A stretch of 64,000 nucleotides of DNA from Muscardinus avellanarius. Taxonomy: Eukaryota > Chordata > Mammalia > Rodentia > Gliridae. Within the stretch, counting starts at the first letter, position 1; every line of letters starts with the position of its first letter. The stretch covers positions 64,373,058-64,437,057 of the forward strand of contig OY726560.1 in NCBI GenBank assembly GCA_963383645.1, read 5' to 3'. The notes beneath the pieces are model-generated. The model was not told where the DNA came from. It saw nothing but the letters and a program-made list of their open reading frames with translations, and did no database searches. The position numbers and the translations under genes were made by a program. Below are positions 31,504 through 42,866 of this stretch, in pieces.

Positions 31504-32058
31504 AACTTTCCACGTTCTGCTTTACTCTCGCAGGCCTCCCTGGCGCATGGTGAGCTGCAGTCCTGTCCAGATCCCTCACTTTCCCCGCAGCATAAGGAGG
31601 GGGCAGCACCTAGGCCAGGATGGGGCACTGCTCACCACTCAGCTAGCCCTCTGGTGCCCGCGGGGATGACCCTGTGCCCACATGGGGCTGTAGGCAGTTA
31701 GGAGGGACTTCCTTGGCCTAAGACAGCCATTCACTGGCTTTTGTTTGTCTATCCTTAACCTGGAGCTAAAACCTGGACTTTCCTCCTGAGTCCTTCCGTG
31801 TCTTATTCTTGCTCAATGACTGACCATCAGGCTCCCTGGGAAAACACAGCAGGACAGAAAAAAATATGACCCTTCTAGTATCCTTGGGAAGAGACTACTG
31901 AAACAACTTGTTAACAGTTTGTAGCTCACTGAGACCATGTTCTTCAATTAGAGATAAGACTGTACCTGGGAGTCTACCCTGTCGGCTGGTGGCAGAATTG
32001 GGGCCTTCTTGTCCTCATACTTCCCTGCCGCTGTCAACACTGAAGAAGCAAGAGTCCC
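31504..32058. other. GC-rich then mixed low-repeat sequence
   Basis: 31530-31700 is GC-rich. Weak CTCF-like core on the minus strand at 31646-31657. No exon supported. Confidence 0.4.
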
Positions 32059-32070
32059 AGGGAAGACTTT

Positions 32071-32255
32071 TTTTTTTTTTGTACTGAGGTTTGAACCTAG
32101 GGACATTCTACCTCTAAGCTACACCCTAGTTCTATTTTATTTTTTATTTAGAAACTGGGTCTTACTAAGCTGCTGAGGCTGAACTTGAGCCTTCAATCCT
32201 CCTGTCTCAGCCTCCCAAGTACTGAAATTACGGACATGTGCTATCACACCCGGCC
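32071..32255 (-). mobile_element. Older B1-ID SINE
   Basis: tgtactgaggtttgaacctagg; target AGGGAAGACTTT (32059-32070) against AGAGAAGACATT (32256-32267). Confidence 0.85.
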
Positions 32256-32267
32256 AGAGAAGACATT

Positions 32268-32660
32268 TAATGAACTCAGAGTGAATGCTTTTCCAGTAAG
32301 TGGTGACTTGTGGGCCTGGGTGTTTCAGAGCAGAGAACATAAAGAAGGAAGAGTCAGGACCAGGACTTTATAACTTTCATAATTGAAATATTGCAGTTAG
32401 ATGGAACAGGGACAGCTGTCCAAAATAGTTGCTTCAGATTGGGATTTGGAAAGTAAGAAAGTGAGAAAACATGTAAAATTAACTTTTATATTGTTAATTT
32501 ACTGATTTTAAAATTATTTCATGAAAAATTTCCTTTGCTCTTTTGCTTTTGTTCTCTTGAGATAATTAAACAAATATTAGAAACTAAAAAAGAAAGAAAG
32601 TGAATTTGTATCCATTTTTGTGCAAGAGGGAGAAAAGAAAAGGTGTCTGACTTTGGTATC

Positions 32661-32662
<2 letters not shown>
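32268..32662. other. AT-rich low-repeat sequence
   Basis: Nothing recognised. Confidence 0.5.

Positions 32663-32698
<36 letters not shown>
32663..32698. repeat. (GT)n microsatellite
   Basis: 36 bases of perfect GT, not attached to a SINE. Confidence 0.96.
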
Positions 32699-32700
<2 letters not shown>

Positions 32701-32724
32701 AAGGGCAATGGTTGTTCAATCACA

Positions 32725-33120
32725 ATGCTGAGATCCAGTCCCAGCTTCATCACTGACTAGGTGTGCACTCTGGGCAAATCAAGTCCTTCTTTCTAACCCT
32801 ATTCCTTCATTATAAAATTGGGATAATTTGCCGGGTATGGTGGCACACACTTGTAATCCCAGCATTCAGGAGGCCGAGACAGGCGGATCTGGGTTCAAAG
32901 ACAACCTCAGCTACTTAGTGAGGCCCTGTTTCAAAATAAAGAATAAAAAATAGGGCTGGGGGTGTGGCTTGGAGGTTGAATGCCCCTGGGTTGCATCCCT
33001 AGACCCACACACGCACACACACAAAAAAATTGGGCTAATTTGTGTAGTCACTACATAGAGACATTGCAAGGATTACACAAAGTAGTTGGTGCCATGTGGG
33101 CACATGGTCAGTGTTCTATG
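32725..33120 (+). mobile_element. MIR split by a SINE
   Basis: Left piece 32730-32829 (agcttcatcactgactaggtg), right piece 33026-33110 (gacattgcaaggattacacaa). Confidence 0.78.
32830..33025 (+). mobile_element. Type A SINE inserted in the MIR
   Basis: Target AAAATTGGGATAATTT (32814-32829) against AAAATTGGGCTAATTT (33026-33041): 15 of 16 match. Confidence 0.93.
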
Positions 33121-33274
33121 CATGCCTTTGCTGTCCATCACACAAATCAATGAGCTGTGTTTTTCAGACTGTTAATCAAAAGGTTATGTGACTCTTCTCA
33201 TCTGCTGTACACAGAGCTAACACCTGCCCATCCTGATTGCATATCAACACTACTCTGTTTACAGAGGGACAGGT

Positions 33275-33744
33275 TAGCTGGGTGTGGTGGCGCATGTTTG
33301 TAATCCTAGTTCTTGGGAGGCTGAGACAGGAAGATTGTGGTTCGAGGACAGCCTCAGGTACTTAGAGAGGCCCTCTGCAACTTAGTGAGACCTTGTTTTA
33401 AAATAAAGAATAGCCGGGTGTGGTGGCACATTCTTGTAATCCTAGCATTTGGGAGGCTGAGACCAGAGGCTCGTGGTTTGTGGACAACCTCAGCTACTTA
33501 GTGAGGCTCTCTGCAACTCAGTGAGACCCTGTTTCAAAATAAAGAATAAAAAACAGGGCAGGGGGTATAGCTTCGAGGTCGAATGCCCCTGGGTTCCATC
33601 CCCAGACCCACACAAAAAATAAATAAATAAAATTAAAAAGTAAGGCTGGATGTAGCTTGGAGGTAGAAAGCCCCTGGGTTCCATTTCTAGTACAGGAAAA
33701 AGAAAAAAAAAATAAAGAAAGAAAAGAAAAAAAAAAAAAAGAAG
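33275..33744 (+). mobile_element. SINE carrying another SINE in its linker
   Basis: Outer left arm 33275-33410, outer ID arm 33642-33690, purine-rich tail to 33744. Possible target AGGGACAGGT / AAGGAACAGGT at 33265 and 33746. Confidence 0.83.
33412..33641 (+). mobile_element. Inner type A SINE (nested)
   Basis: agccgggtgtggtggcacattc to ttccatccccagaccc, A/AAAT tail, same orientation as host. Confidence 0.88.
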
Positions 33745-33756
33745 AAAGGAACAGGT

Positions 33757-34850
33757 CACCTGGCAGACACACCCTCCACGGAGGGTCAGGGAGGGAACCT
33801 GGCTCCCTCAATCTGCCTCACACCTGCTTCTGTCCAGGATTTGACCCTAGTCAAATTTACCACTGGCCACATCTTCTATTCCCAGTGCTAATGAAAACAT
33901 AGTCTCTTTCTCTCAATTAGGAATCTCATATCTGAATTTTCCTTTACTACTAATGAGGTCATAACTATTTCTCATGATAGATTAAAAAGAAGAAGAAATC
34001 TTTTTCATCTCCAGAATAAGATTGCCACATTGAACAGGAGATTTCTGTCCATTTGTGATATAAGGAAACCAGCCTTGCCCCTCATTTCTCCTTTCACATG
34101 ATTTTATGGGCCTCCTGAGTTTTCTGGACTGTGTGCTTTGGGGATCAGAGTCATGAAAATGTCAGTATGACTTTCTTTGCCTTCTGAGCTGTTTGGGAAT
34201 CTAGAATCCTGCCCTTCTGAGGCTCCAGCAGGAGGAGGACCCACTGAGGGTCAGAGGATGTGGGGCTCTGTGGTTTTAGGAAAGGTTCTAGCCCAAGGCA
34301 AGAGTCCAGCCATCAGTAAATAAGAAATTCAGGAGAATGAAAGTCCATGTCCAAAGGTGGGTGAGAACCCTGGGCCTGGGGAAGGTGTGAGCTCGCAAGA
34401 GGGCTACGTGGGCAGGGACCTGTGTCTGGGTGGGGTCAAGCATGAAGACCCCACAGCCTCCCATGTGAGGCCATGGAGACATCCAGAGGGGCTCTGTACT
34501 CAGGCAGCTGCCAAAAGGCCCACGTCTCTGATACTCAAGGACTCTTGACCCTGCTGATGCAAGCTGGAGGCGGGGCAGCACTGTTGGGGTAGAGTGGGTA
34601 TCTTCAGTAGTCTCTGATCTGTGGGCAAGTTTTCAGCAGGTGTGACTAGGTAGGTGGGGTTGAGTTTGGGGTGACTGTGGTGTGTGAGGCCTACCTCACA
34701 GTGAGATGCATGGGGGACTGTGTTGGGGCTGGCCACATCCCAGCTAAGAGATTCTGACTGAAGATTTGTGACACTATTAGCTGAAAATTTTGTGATATTA
34801 TTGTCCATTCTGCCTCACACATACAAACACACACATGCACACTCATGCAC
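33757..34850. other. Low-repeat sequence, nothing recognised
   Basis: About 1.1 kb, moderately GC-rich in 34200-34740. Overlapping short frames on both strands; no motif-level support. Confidence 0.45.
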
Positions 34851-34852
34851 CT

Positions 34853-35171
34853 ATAGTTGACCCTCCAACACGTGGGTTCTACACATGTGGATTCAAACAA
34901 CCGCAGAACAAAGATATTGGGTAAAAAAATTGCATGTGTACTAAACATGTCATTATTCTCTAAACAATATCATATAACAACTATTTACATAATATTTACA
35001 TGATATAATGTATTTTATGTAATCTAGAAATGAAAAAGTACATGGGAGGATATGCACAGGTTATATAGAAATATCACACCATTTTATAAAAGAACTTGAT
35101 CATCTGAAAATTTTGGTATCCACATAGGTCCTGGAACCAATCCCTCACAGCTGCTGGGACAACGTGTCTGT
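34853..35171 (-). mobile_element. MER2-like (Tigger) transposon fossil
   Basis: Reads as the reverse of the 6264 copy: agttgaccctccaacacgtg, catgtgtactaaacatgtca, ggtatccacataggtcctgg. Near full length, TA-like flanks. Confidence 0.7.
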
Positions 35172-35252
35172 ATTATATAGAGAGATACACATATACATAT
35201 ACACACACAGAGACAGTGCCCAACTTAAAATGGCTTGATTCACAGTCTTTTT

Positions 35253-35467
35253 TTTTTTTTTTAGTTTTTGCAGTACTGGGGATGGAACCTATGGACAATC
35301 TACCTCTAAGATACATCCCCAGCCCTACTTTTAATTCTTTATTTTAAAACAGGGTCTCACTGAGTTGCAAAGGGCCTCACTAAGTAGCTGAGGCTGTGTG
35401 CGAACTTCAATCCTCCTGTCTCAGCCTCCTAAATATTGGGATTACAAACGTGCACCACCATGCCTGG
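35253..35467 (-). mobile_element. Type A SINE
   Basis: Poly(T) then gcagtactggggatggaacc to ccaccatgcctgg; sits in the transposon's first tenth. Confidence 0.9.
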
Positions 35468-35717
35468 TTTACTTACAATCTTTTGACTTCACAAGAGTAG
35501 AAAAGCATTCCTATAAGGCCATTCTGTTTTTGTGTTCAGTGCAGTATTCAATAAATTGCATGACAGATTCAATACTTTGTTATAAAATAGGTCTTTTTGT
35601 TAGATGATTTTGCTCAACTTTAGGCTAATGTTTAGTGTTCTGAGCATGCTTAATGGGGACTAGGCAAAGCTATGGCATTCAGTAGGTTAGTACTATGTAC
35701 TAATAATGTAGTTTTGA

Positions 35718-35880
35718 GCTAGGTGAGGTGGCACACACCTGTAATCCCAGTACATGGGCGGCTGAGACAGGAGGATTGCAGGTTCAAGGTCAGCCTCGGC
35801 AGCTCAGTAAGACCTTATTTCAAAATAAAGAAAAAACAGGACTAGGTGGTAAAATGCCCTTTGGTTCAATCCGCAGTATC
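35718..35880 (+). mobile_element. B1-ID SINE with shortened ID arm
   Basis: gagctaggtgaggtggcacac; the ID arm lost its tagctc box (ggactaggtggtaaaatgcc). Confidence 0.82.
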
Positions 35881-35896
35881 AAAATAACAATAATAG

Positions 35897-36012
35897 GGCT
35901 GGGCATGGTGGTGCACACTTGTAATTCTAGTACTTGGGAGGCTGAGACAGGAGGATCACAGGTTCTTGGCTAGCCTCAGCTATGTAGTAAGGCCCTCCCT
36001 AACTTAGTGAGA
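35897..36012 (+). mobile_element. Left-arm SINE fragment
   Basis: ggctgggcatggtggtgcac to cttagtgagacactgg, then cut by the next reverse-oriented copy. Confidence 0.8.
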
Positions 36013-36029
36013 CACTGGATTTTTTGTTA

Positions 36030-36170
36030 TTTGTTTGTTTTTGTTTTTTCCTGTACTGGGGATTGAACCCAGGAGCATTCTACCTCTGAACTATACCCCG
36101 AGCCCTATTATTTATTCTTTATATTTTTAAACAGGGTCTCACTAAATTGCCAAGGGCCTCACTAAATGAT
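36030..36170 (-). mobile_element. Truncated SINE
   Basis: ctgtactggggattgaaccc through ggcctcactaaatgatg; the rest of the left arm is missing. Confidence 0.8.
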
Positions 36171-36182
36171 GTTGATTTTTTT

Positions 36183-36186
<4 letters not shown>

Positions 36187-36230
<44 letters not shown>

Positions 36231-36432
36231 TATGTGGTACTGGGGATGGGACCAAGGGGCAGACTACCTCTGAGCTACACCAGAACCCTATTTTTTATTC
36301 TTTATTTTGAAACAGGACCTCACTGAGTTGCAAAGGGCCTCCCTAAGTAGTTGAGGCTACTCACAAACCTGGATCCTCTTGTTTCAGCCTCCCAATGCTG
36401 GGTTTACAATCGTGAGCCACCACGCTCAGCTC
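36187..36432 (-). mobile_element. Type A SINE with (GT)n tail
   Basis: GT run 36187-36227, then tggtactggggatgggacc to gccaccacgctcagc. Confidence 0.9.
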
Positions 36433-36439
36433 ATAAAGA

Positions 36440-36646
36440 TTTTTTTTTTTTCCCGGTGTTGGGGATAGAACCCAGGGGCATTCTATTTCCAAGCTATACC
36501 TCAGCCCTATTTTTTATTCTTTATTTTGAAACAGGGTCTCACTGAGTTGTAAAGGGCCTCACTAAGTAGAGGCTATCTGCAAACCACAATCCTCCTGTCT
36601 CAGCCTCCCAAATGCTGGGATTACAAGTGTGTCCCTCATGCCCAGC
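36440..36646 (-). mobile_element. Type A SINE
   Basis: T run, cggtgttggggatagaaccc to ctcatgcccagc. Confidence 0.88.
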
Positions 36647-36648
36647 AG

Positions 36649-36704
36649 ATGATGTATTTTTGACTTAACAGTATTTTCAATGTATTTTTGACTTAGCAAT
36701 ATTT
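36649..36704 (+). repeat. 28-bp tandem duplication in transposon end
   Basis: gtatttttgacttaacagta and gtatttttgacttagcaata follow one another about 28 bp apart. Confidence 0.8.
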
Positions 36705-36815
36705 TCAACTTAATGGTACTATAGGGGTGTCACCCCATGGTAAGTGGAGAGCATCTGAATATGTGCAGGTGTGAATACAGCCACATGTGTGCCCACATAT
36801 GCACATGTATGTGTG

Positions 36816-36839
36816 CACACACACACACATACACACACA

Positions 36840-36870
<31 letters not shown>
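36816..36870. repeat. (CA)n microsatellite, interrupted
   Basis: CA units with three 'cata' interruptions, after TGTG/CACA-rich DNA from 36784. Confidence 0.95.
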
Positions 36871-36949
36871 TATTCTGCTTTTCTGGAGAACTTTAACTAA
36901 AACAGGAATACAGTATCTGTTAATATTGCCCTCTTGATAACCTTTGCAT

Positions 36950-37600
36950 TTTATTAAACATTTTTTATTGGTTTTTTATGATAAAAGGTACATTGTAGAA
37001 AATAGAGCTGGGCATGGTGGCTCACGCTTGTAATCCCAGTACTTGAGAAGCTGAGACAGGAGGATTGCAGGTTCCAAGTCAGTCTCAGCAACTAAGTGAG
37101 CCTCTCAGCCACTTAGCGAGACCCTTATTTTCAAATAAAAATATAAAATAGAGGTGGGGGTGTAACCCGGAGGTAGACTGCCCCTGGGTTCAATCCCCAG
37201 TACTGCGAAAAAAAAAAAAAGTAGAAAATACAAATAGTACAAAAATGGCCACTATAGACATCTTTCTGAGTATTCTTTTTTCTATGCCTATATAGATAAG
37301 TAGACTCCACAAAATTTGGATCATTAGCCTTTATTTTGTCTCTTTTAGGTAAGATTAATTATGAACATTTTTAAATGTCATGGAAATTGTAAGGAAAAAT
37401 GTCTAAGGCCTGCCTACTAGTCTGTTTTTGTTGGACATTTATGTTGTTCCTATTTTTTGTTATTATAAATAGCTCTGCAATGGAAGTTTTTGCACATAAA
37501 TCTATGTCTGCCCTTCTGATTATTTCCTTAGGGAAGATTCCTGGAAGGGAAATTACTGAGAACTTTGGCCTCATAAATGAGAATTATGAAAAATAGAAGG
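36950..37600 (-). mobile_element. Antisense old L1 (L1M-type) 3' end, split by a SINE
   Basis: Pieces 36955-37002 (ttttttattggttttttatg) and 37220-37600 (tatgttgttcctattttttg, ataaatagctctgcaatgg, tgattatttccttagg, ttcctggaagggaaattac): very diverged L1 read backwards. Confidence 0.72.
37003..37219 (+). mobile_element. Type B-like SINE inserted in the old L1
   Basis: gagctgggcatggtggctcac, gtaacccggaggtagactg; flanking GTAGAAAATA before (about 36993) and after (37220). Confidence 0.9.
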
Positions 37601-37604
37601 GGAA

Positions 37605-38588
37605 AATGCAATAAATTAAATAAATTGGGTTGCTTGACTCATTTTAACCAGGAAAATAAGAAACACCTGATCTCCTCCAGGGCAGAAGCAGCGATTATCA
37701 ACGTTATTTAGGAAGGCGGTTAGGTAGAGCAACAGGAGAGCCAGGTTTGGAGCCTCATCTTGGGGTCCTGGGTCTGCTTAATTTTTCTTTGCAGCCAGGA
37801 AGGCCCTGACATGCTTTGCTCCAGTTTCTATATCTATAGAGTAGAGAAGCAGTGACCACCCTGCCTACATCACAGGAGGTTGTTGAGACCTGGGTGCACC
37901 ACCCCTCACCCTCCTGGCCTTACACCCCCCTGTGAGGGCCAGTTGAACTCTGGGAAGTCCGTTTTCACTTTCCAAGATTAAGTCAGTAGCCTTTTCTCTA
38001 GCATTTTCTCTCAGCTTTTTTCTAGCACGTATACTGTTGAATTCTAACATCAGTTCCTCCAGCTAACTTGTGAGTCCAAGTCCTCCTCATCTTTTCCTCC
38101 CTTCTGTAAGGCATGTAAAAGATGCCATTAATGTTGACTAAAAGAAATGAAATGTTATGTGAACATACTACCAATCCACAAGCACTTATTAAGCACCAAC
38201 TGTGTGCCTCTGAACTCAGGTGTTCAGAATGGCAGAATGAATACAGCGCTGGCTGAGTGCCTGCTCATTTATGCAGGCACAGAGCGCTGCAGGAGCTTAG
38301 AGCTGAGCAGAGAGCCATTGCTGAGGACCGTGGTGGACAGGGAGGTCCTCCTGGACCAGACCTGGATTGTTGAGAAACACTAGCCTCATACAGGCTAAAA
38401 TTAAAAGATGTGCGACAGAAAGGGGAATTTCACAAGCAAAGATGGCCCAGGGGCTTAATGCGCTGTCTGGGATGCAGTGGGGACTCCGTGAACGGTTGCC
38501 GCGTGAGTGAAGGGGATGACACGGCGTCACACATTCTGAGGGCAGAGTGCATGTCATGCCTTCCCAAAGGGACTGTCTGTATTTACTT
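37605..38588. other. Low-repeat sequence
   Basis: 38160-38300 (aagcacttattaagcaccaactgtg) resembles part of an ancient interspersed repeat. Nothing else supported. Confidence 0.4.
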
Positions 38589-38603
38589 AAGAAGTATAAA
38601 ATG

Positions 38604-38805
38604 GGCCGGGCGTGGTGGCGCACGCTTGTAATCCCCACGCTTGGGAGGCAGAGACAGGAGGATCGCGCAGGTTCGAAGCCAGCCGCGTGCTGGCTTAGGA
38701 GACCCTGTTTCCAAATAAAAATGTAAAAATAGGTCTAGGAGTGTAGCCCGGAGGTAGAAGGGCTTCCAGGAACCCCAGTGCCACAAAAAAAAAAAAAAAT
38801 TAAAA
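38604..38805 (+). mobile_element. B1-ID SINE, type C, young-looking
   Basis: Almost identical to the copy at 10835. Perfect 15-bp target AAGAAGTATAAAATG at 38589-38603 and 38806-38820; CpGs largely intact. Confidence 0.95.
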
Positions 38806-38820
38806 AAGAAGTATAAAATG

Positions 38821-40035
38821 TAATTTTCATTTAAATTATTAGGATGGTAAGTAACATTTGAATAAGTCACCTCCTCTTTTGCAAATTTGACAACTGTCGA
38901 TAATGTCATATGGTTATATATTTTTCATATCCAATTATTTCAGCTGCGTATTGCAAAGCATAACTTGCTTATGAGAAAGTGCATGAAACATAATACAACC
39001 CTTAAGCAGTGCTGCGGCTTCCTGCATCTGTGCTTCACTTGACCTCTCCAGGGCTCTGTGAGGGAGGAGGGCGGGCGTCCGTAGCATCACCTGCTGTCAA
39101 GTGAGGAAGGACCTTCCCAAGGTCCAACGCCAGCGCAGGGCCCTTTGCAGAACCTGAATCTCACCTTCTTCCCCACAGCCCCTGGAATCTTTACCCCAGG
39201 CTGCCTTTCTCAGAGACGATAGAAAGCCTGTGAAACCTGATAAAGCCAGAAAGCGCTAAGCACAACTTTCCTGAAAGGTATTGGTAAGTGAAAATGAGCA
39301 GAAAGGACTGGTACTCGCTGACGCCGTTTAAACATAAGAGCCCAGAGCTGAAGGTTGAGCGCGGCATGAATCACCACTGGGTCTAAACAGCGTCTAGTGA
39401 GTGCAACGTGCGAAACCGCTCTCAGAGGTTTAAGATTTTACTATAAATGAAATAAAGGGGGAAAAGAAGGACACATGTTTGGCAACGCTTTCTCTTTGTC
39501 ACTATTTTTGGTTTCTTGTCTGAAGAAAGTTTTGAAGATTTCCTTGTAAGGACAAAAGAAAAAAAAATCATGCTGTGATCCCAGGACCTCAGTAGAAGCA
39601 ACCATGAGCGGATATTCCTCTTCTCTAGCAGTTGGAAAGAACGGGGAGCGGACTGTAAAAGCTTCCCACCCACCCACAAACGGCAGCAACGATGAGATCA
39701 GCTGCAGCCCCCAAAAGGCGCCTCTGGGATCGTTAGCCCCCGCATTTGGGGTGTGGGAGCCCCGGGGTTGGAATAAACGTTGGGGGCAGAAGCAGCCTTT
39801 TCTTCCTTAAGTAGGCATTGGACCCGAGCCCTTAGACGAGATGTTTGGTGATATGTTTAGTTCTTAGAAACCATTTCATCTATGGAATTTCTTCTAGACT
39901 GTGGACAGAAGAGAAGCAATAAAGGAACTCGTTCCCATGTACTTGCAGATCAGTTGTAATCAGGTGACGAAGTTTCTGAGTGCTGGGAAACAGATCACCC
40001 TTCTCTGCACAGAAGTCTTCCACAGACTCTGCTCC
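38821..40035. other. Low-repeat sequence
   Basis: About 1.2 kb without SINEs. 39100-39170 (gaccttcccaaggtccaacg) faintly recalls a MIR. Short frames 39604-39810 and 39422-39689 have no recognisable domain. Confidence 0.45.
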
Positions 40036-40215
40036 TTTATGCATTAAACACAGTATAACTGATGTGTATTGAGTGCCAGATAAGGGCTTTACAAAGAGTA
40101 ACTCATTCGATGCTCCTAACAACCCTCTGAGGGAGATGTTTTACAAGTGAGAGGAAATGGGGCATGCTGGGTTTCATTAAATGACCCAAGTCAAGGAATC
40201 TGTAAGGAGATGCAA
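40036..40215 (-). mobile_element. MIR fragment
   Basis: gagtgccagataagggctttac, gatgctcctaacaaccctctg, aaatgacccaagtcaagg: reverse-strand MIR. Confidence 0.75.
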
Positions 40216-40244
40216 GACCCATGCAGCCTGTCTCTTATTTTCTT

Positions 40245-40494
40245 TCTTTTCTTTTCTTTTTTTCTTTCTTTCTTTCTTTTTTTTTTTTTTTGGTGGTACT
40301 TGGGGTGGAACCCAGAGGCTTTCTACCTCAGGGCTACACTCCCAGACCTTTTTAAAAATATTTTATTTGGAAACAGGGTCTCACTAAGTTGCTGAGAGCC
40401 TCACTAAGTAGCTTAGGCTGGCTTCGAACCTGTGCGATCCTCCTGTCTCAGCCTCCCAAGCGTGGGGATTACAAGCATGCGCCACCACGCCCGG
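40245..40494 (-). mobile_element. B1-ID SINE, type B
   Basis: CTTT/T tail, ggtggtacttggggtggaac to ccaccacgcccggc. Perfect 13-bp target CTCTTATTTTCTT at 40232-40244 and 40495-40507. Confidence 0.94.
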
Positions 40495-40599
40495 CTCTTA
40501 TTTTCTTATCCATAGAAGCCTAGGAACAATGTCTATTTGAAGATAGAATAACTTGGGGGCACTGGTTGTAATAAAATTTTTTATTAGATTCAGTGTCTT

Positions 40600-40819
40600 G
40601 AGCAGGCGTGGTGGTGCATGCCTATAATCCAAGGACTTAGGAGGCTAAAGCAGGAGGGTTGCAGGTTTGAGGCCAGTCTCAGTAATTTAGGGACGCTGTC
40701 AGCAACTTGGCTGACCCTGTTTCTAAATAAAAAGTAAAATAGGGCTGGGGGGATATCTTGGATATAGAATATGCCTGGGTTCCATCCCCAGCACCACATT
40801 AAACATCAACAACAAAAAA
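40600..40819 (+). mobile_element. Older-form B1-ID SINE
   Basis: gagcaggcgtggtggtgcatg, ID arm gatatcttggatatagaat. Perfect 14-bp target AGATTCAGTGTCTT at 40586-40599 and 40820-40833. Confidence 0.93.
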
Positions 40820-40864
40820 AGATTCAGTGTCTTATATAGTATATGGCAGGGTATTCAATTACAC

Positions 40865-40926
40865 AGGAAGGAAGGAAGGAAGGAAGGAAGGAAGGAAGGA
40901 AGGAAGGAAGGAAGGAAGGAAGGGAG
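40865..40926. repeat. (GGAA)n microsatellite
   Basis: About fifteen AGGA units, homopurine; no SINE adjoining. Confidence 0.96.
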
Positions 40927-41111
40927 GGTGAAAGGGCCATTATATTCCAGGAAGAGGATTCCAGCAGTCTCTCAAAGGATATTGCTGTTAAGAATGAAAT
41001 TATTATCCCTTAAATAAGAATTGTCACAACCAAACTGCCTTCATTATGGGTTATTTAGAAATTGCCTAATTTCAGATATATGTCAAAGCACTTTTTAATA
41101 ATCCTTGATAT

Positions 41112-41326
41112 AAGCTGGGTGTGGTGGCCCATGCTTGTAATCACAGTACTTGGGAGCCTGAGACAGGAGGATCGAGGGTTTGATGACAGACTCATCTACT
41201 TAGTGAAGCCCTCTGCAACTTAGTGAGACCCTGTTTCAAAATAAAAAATAAAATAGGGCTGGGGGTGTAGCTCAGAAGTAGAATGTCCCTGGGTTCAATT
41301 CCCAGAACCACACATAAAAAATAAAT
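41112..41326 (+). mobile_element. Type A SINE
   Basis: agctgggtgtggtggcccatg to gtgtagctcagaagtagaatg, gggttcaattcccag. Confidence 0.9.
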
Positions 41327-42277
41327 TCTTAATAATGGTCAATACTTTTGTAATTATTATGACCCATCCAGGTTACTAGTTTTTTTGTTTGTTTTGCTTT
41401 GTTTTTTGTTTTTTTTTCAAAAATTTTCTTATTAAATCCTTGCTCCTAAATCAAAGGATTTAGGAGTGGGGAGAAAAGAGATGTTTCAAACTAAAAAAAA
41501 AAAAAATTAAAATTAAAATTTTTATGTTCTGCAGAAGTCATTAGAACTAGCTACTAATCTTCTCCCCTTTGGCTGAACATTCCACATATTACCCTACTTC
41601 CCCAAATGCAAAACATTCATTATTATAATGATACCTTCAAAAAGGAAACACTTTCTCAATGGCCTCCATCCAAGATCTTAAAGCATACCAGTCTTCGAGA
41701 CGTCAAAATGTTTTATTGGCTTGCAAACATTCAGACTTCCTGTTGATCACCAGACTAGAGATGATACAACCTGTGATTGCCCTCTGTCTATAGCAGCAGA
41801 GCTTTCCTGACGTGAAGTTTTGTGTTTTTCTCGGGGCTCCTTCTTATTTGTCGGGTCTCAGTCACATGAGGGCTCCTCCCCTTGGAGGTGTCTACTGTCT
41901 CTTTCTGTCCTCTTCCTCGGACAGTTTCAAATGCGCCCATTAGGGTCCCACGTGGAAGGTGGTGACTGAGTCTGTGTGGTCCTTAACTCTGGATCTATCT
42001 TTCTGTTCGCCTGGATTATCTCGAAGGCATCACAATTCCAAGTGTCCCAAACCGAACCCATCACTGTGAAGTTCTCTTCTGCTGCTCCTGTTTTGGTGCC
42101 TGGCACTGCCACCCCCCCCCCAGAGTTATCCTTAGCTTCTCTGTCTCCCACATGCCCACAGCCAACTCCCACCCACTCTGCTCAAGGCGCACCTGTATAT
42201 CTTCTGTATTGTAATAGAGGGGCATTCTTGCAGCACACATCTGTTTAAATATCCTCAGGGGCTTCTTCCTGGTATAG
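41327..42277. other. Low-repeat sequence
   Basis: T- and A-rich to about 41525, then mixed with a C run at 42112-42121. No feature supported. Confidence 0.45.
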
Positions 42278-42282
42278 GAAAG

Positions 42283-42660
42283 TTTTGATCTAAGTGTCCC
42301 CCAAAGGCTCATGTGTTAAAGGCTTGGTCCCCAGCCTGTGGAGCTATTGGGAGGTGGCAGAACTTGTAAGAGGTGCAGTCTAGTGGAAGGTCTTTAGGTC
42401 CTTGGACCTGTGCCTTGAAAAGAATTGTGGAACCCCAGGCTTTCCTCTCTCTTTTGCTTCTTGACCATGAAATGTACAGTTTTGTTCTAACAACCCCCCC
42501 ATGATGGGCCACCACAGGACCAAGGCACCAGGATTCGCCAATCTGGACTGAAACCTCTAAAACCGTGAGCCACAATCAACCTTTTCTCTTTATAAACTGA
42601 CTATCTCTGGTATTTGTTATGATTAAAGAAAATGGACACAATTCATAACTGCTATGGCAG
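42283..42660 (+). mobile_element. MaLR-type solo LTR
   Basis: Typical MaLR/MLT-like order: ctaagtgtcccccaaaggctc, atgtgttaaaggcttggtcc, ggagctattgggaggtggc, gactgaaacctctaaaaccg, ctttataaactgactatctc, gtatttgttatgattaaag. No proviral interior. Confidence 0.78.
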
Positions 42661-42671
42661 AAAGTTCTTTT

Positions 42672-42866
42672 TTGTGTGTGTGGTCAGAGGCATTCTAACT
42701 CTGAGCTACACCCCCAGCTTTATTTTATTTTATTTTTTTGAAAGAGGGTCTTGCTAAGTTGTTGACAGCCTCACAAAGTTGCTGAGGCTGGTTTTAAACC
42801 TGCAATCCTCCTGTTTCAGCCTCCTCAATACTGGGACTACAGGCATGCCCCACCATGCCCAACTTA
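42672..42866 (-). mobile_element. Older B1-ID SINE
   Basis: tgtggtcagaggcattctaac (ID arm 5' part lost), agggtcttgctaagttgttg to caccatgccc. Confidence 0.82.

Larger units (their letters stand above)
35214..36757 (+). mobile_element. DNA transposon fossil broken up by six SINEs
   Basis: Terminal sequence cagtgcccaacttaaaatgg at the start is mirrored by the end (ccatggtaagtggagagcatctg, reverse complement cagatgctctccacttaccatgg). Internal pieces at 35468-35715 (tgctcaactttaggctaatg, ttctgagcatgcttaatggg) and 36650-36757 (gtatttttgacttaacagt). I recognise the consensus style (non-autonomous MER-type) but cannot name the family. Confidence 0.65.
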
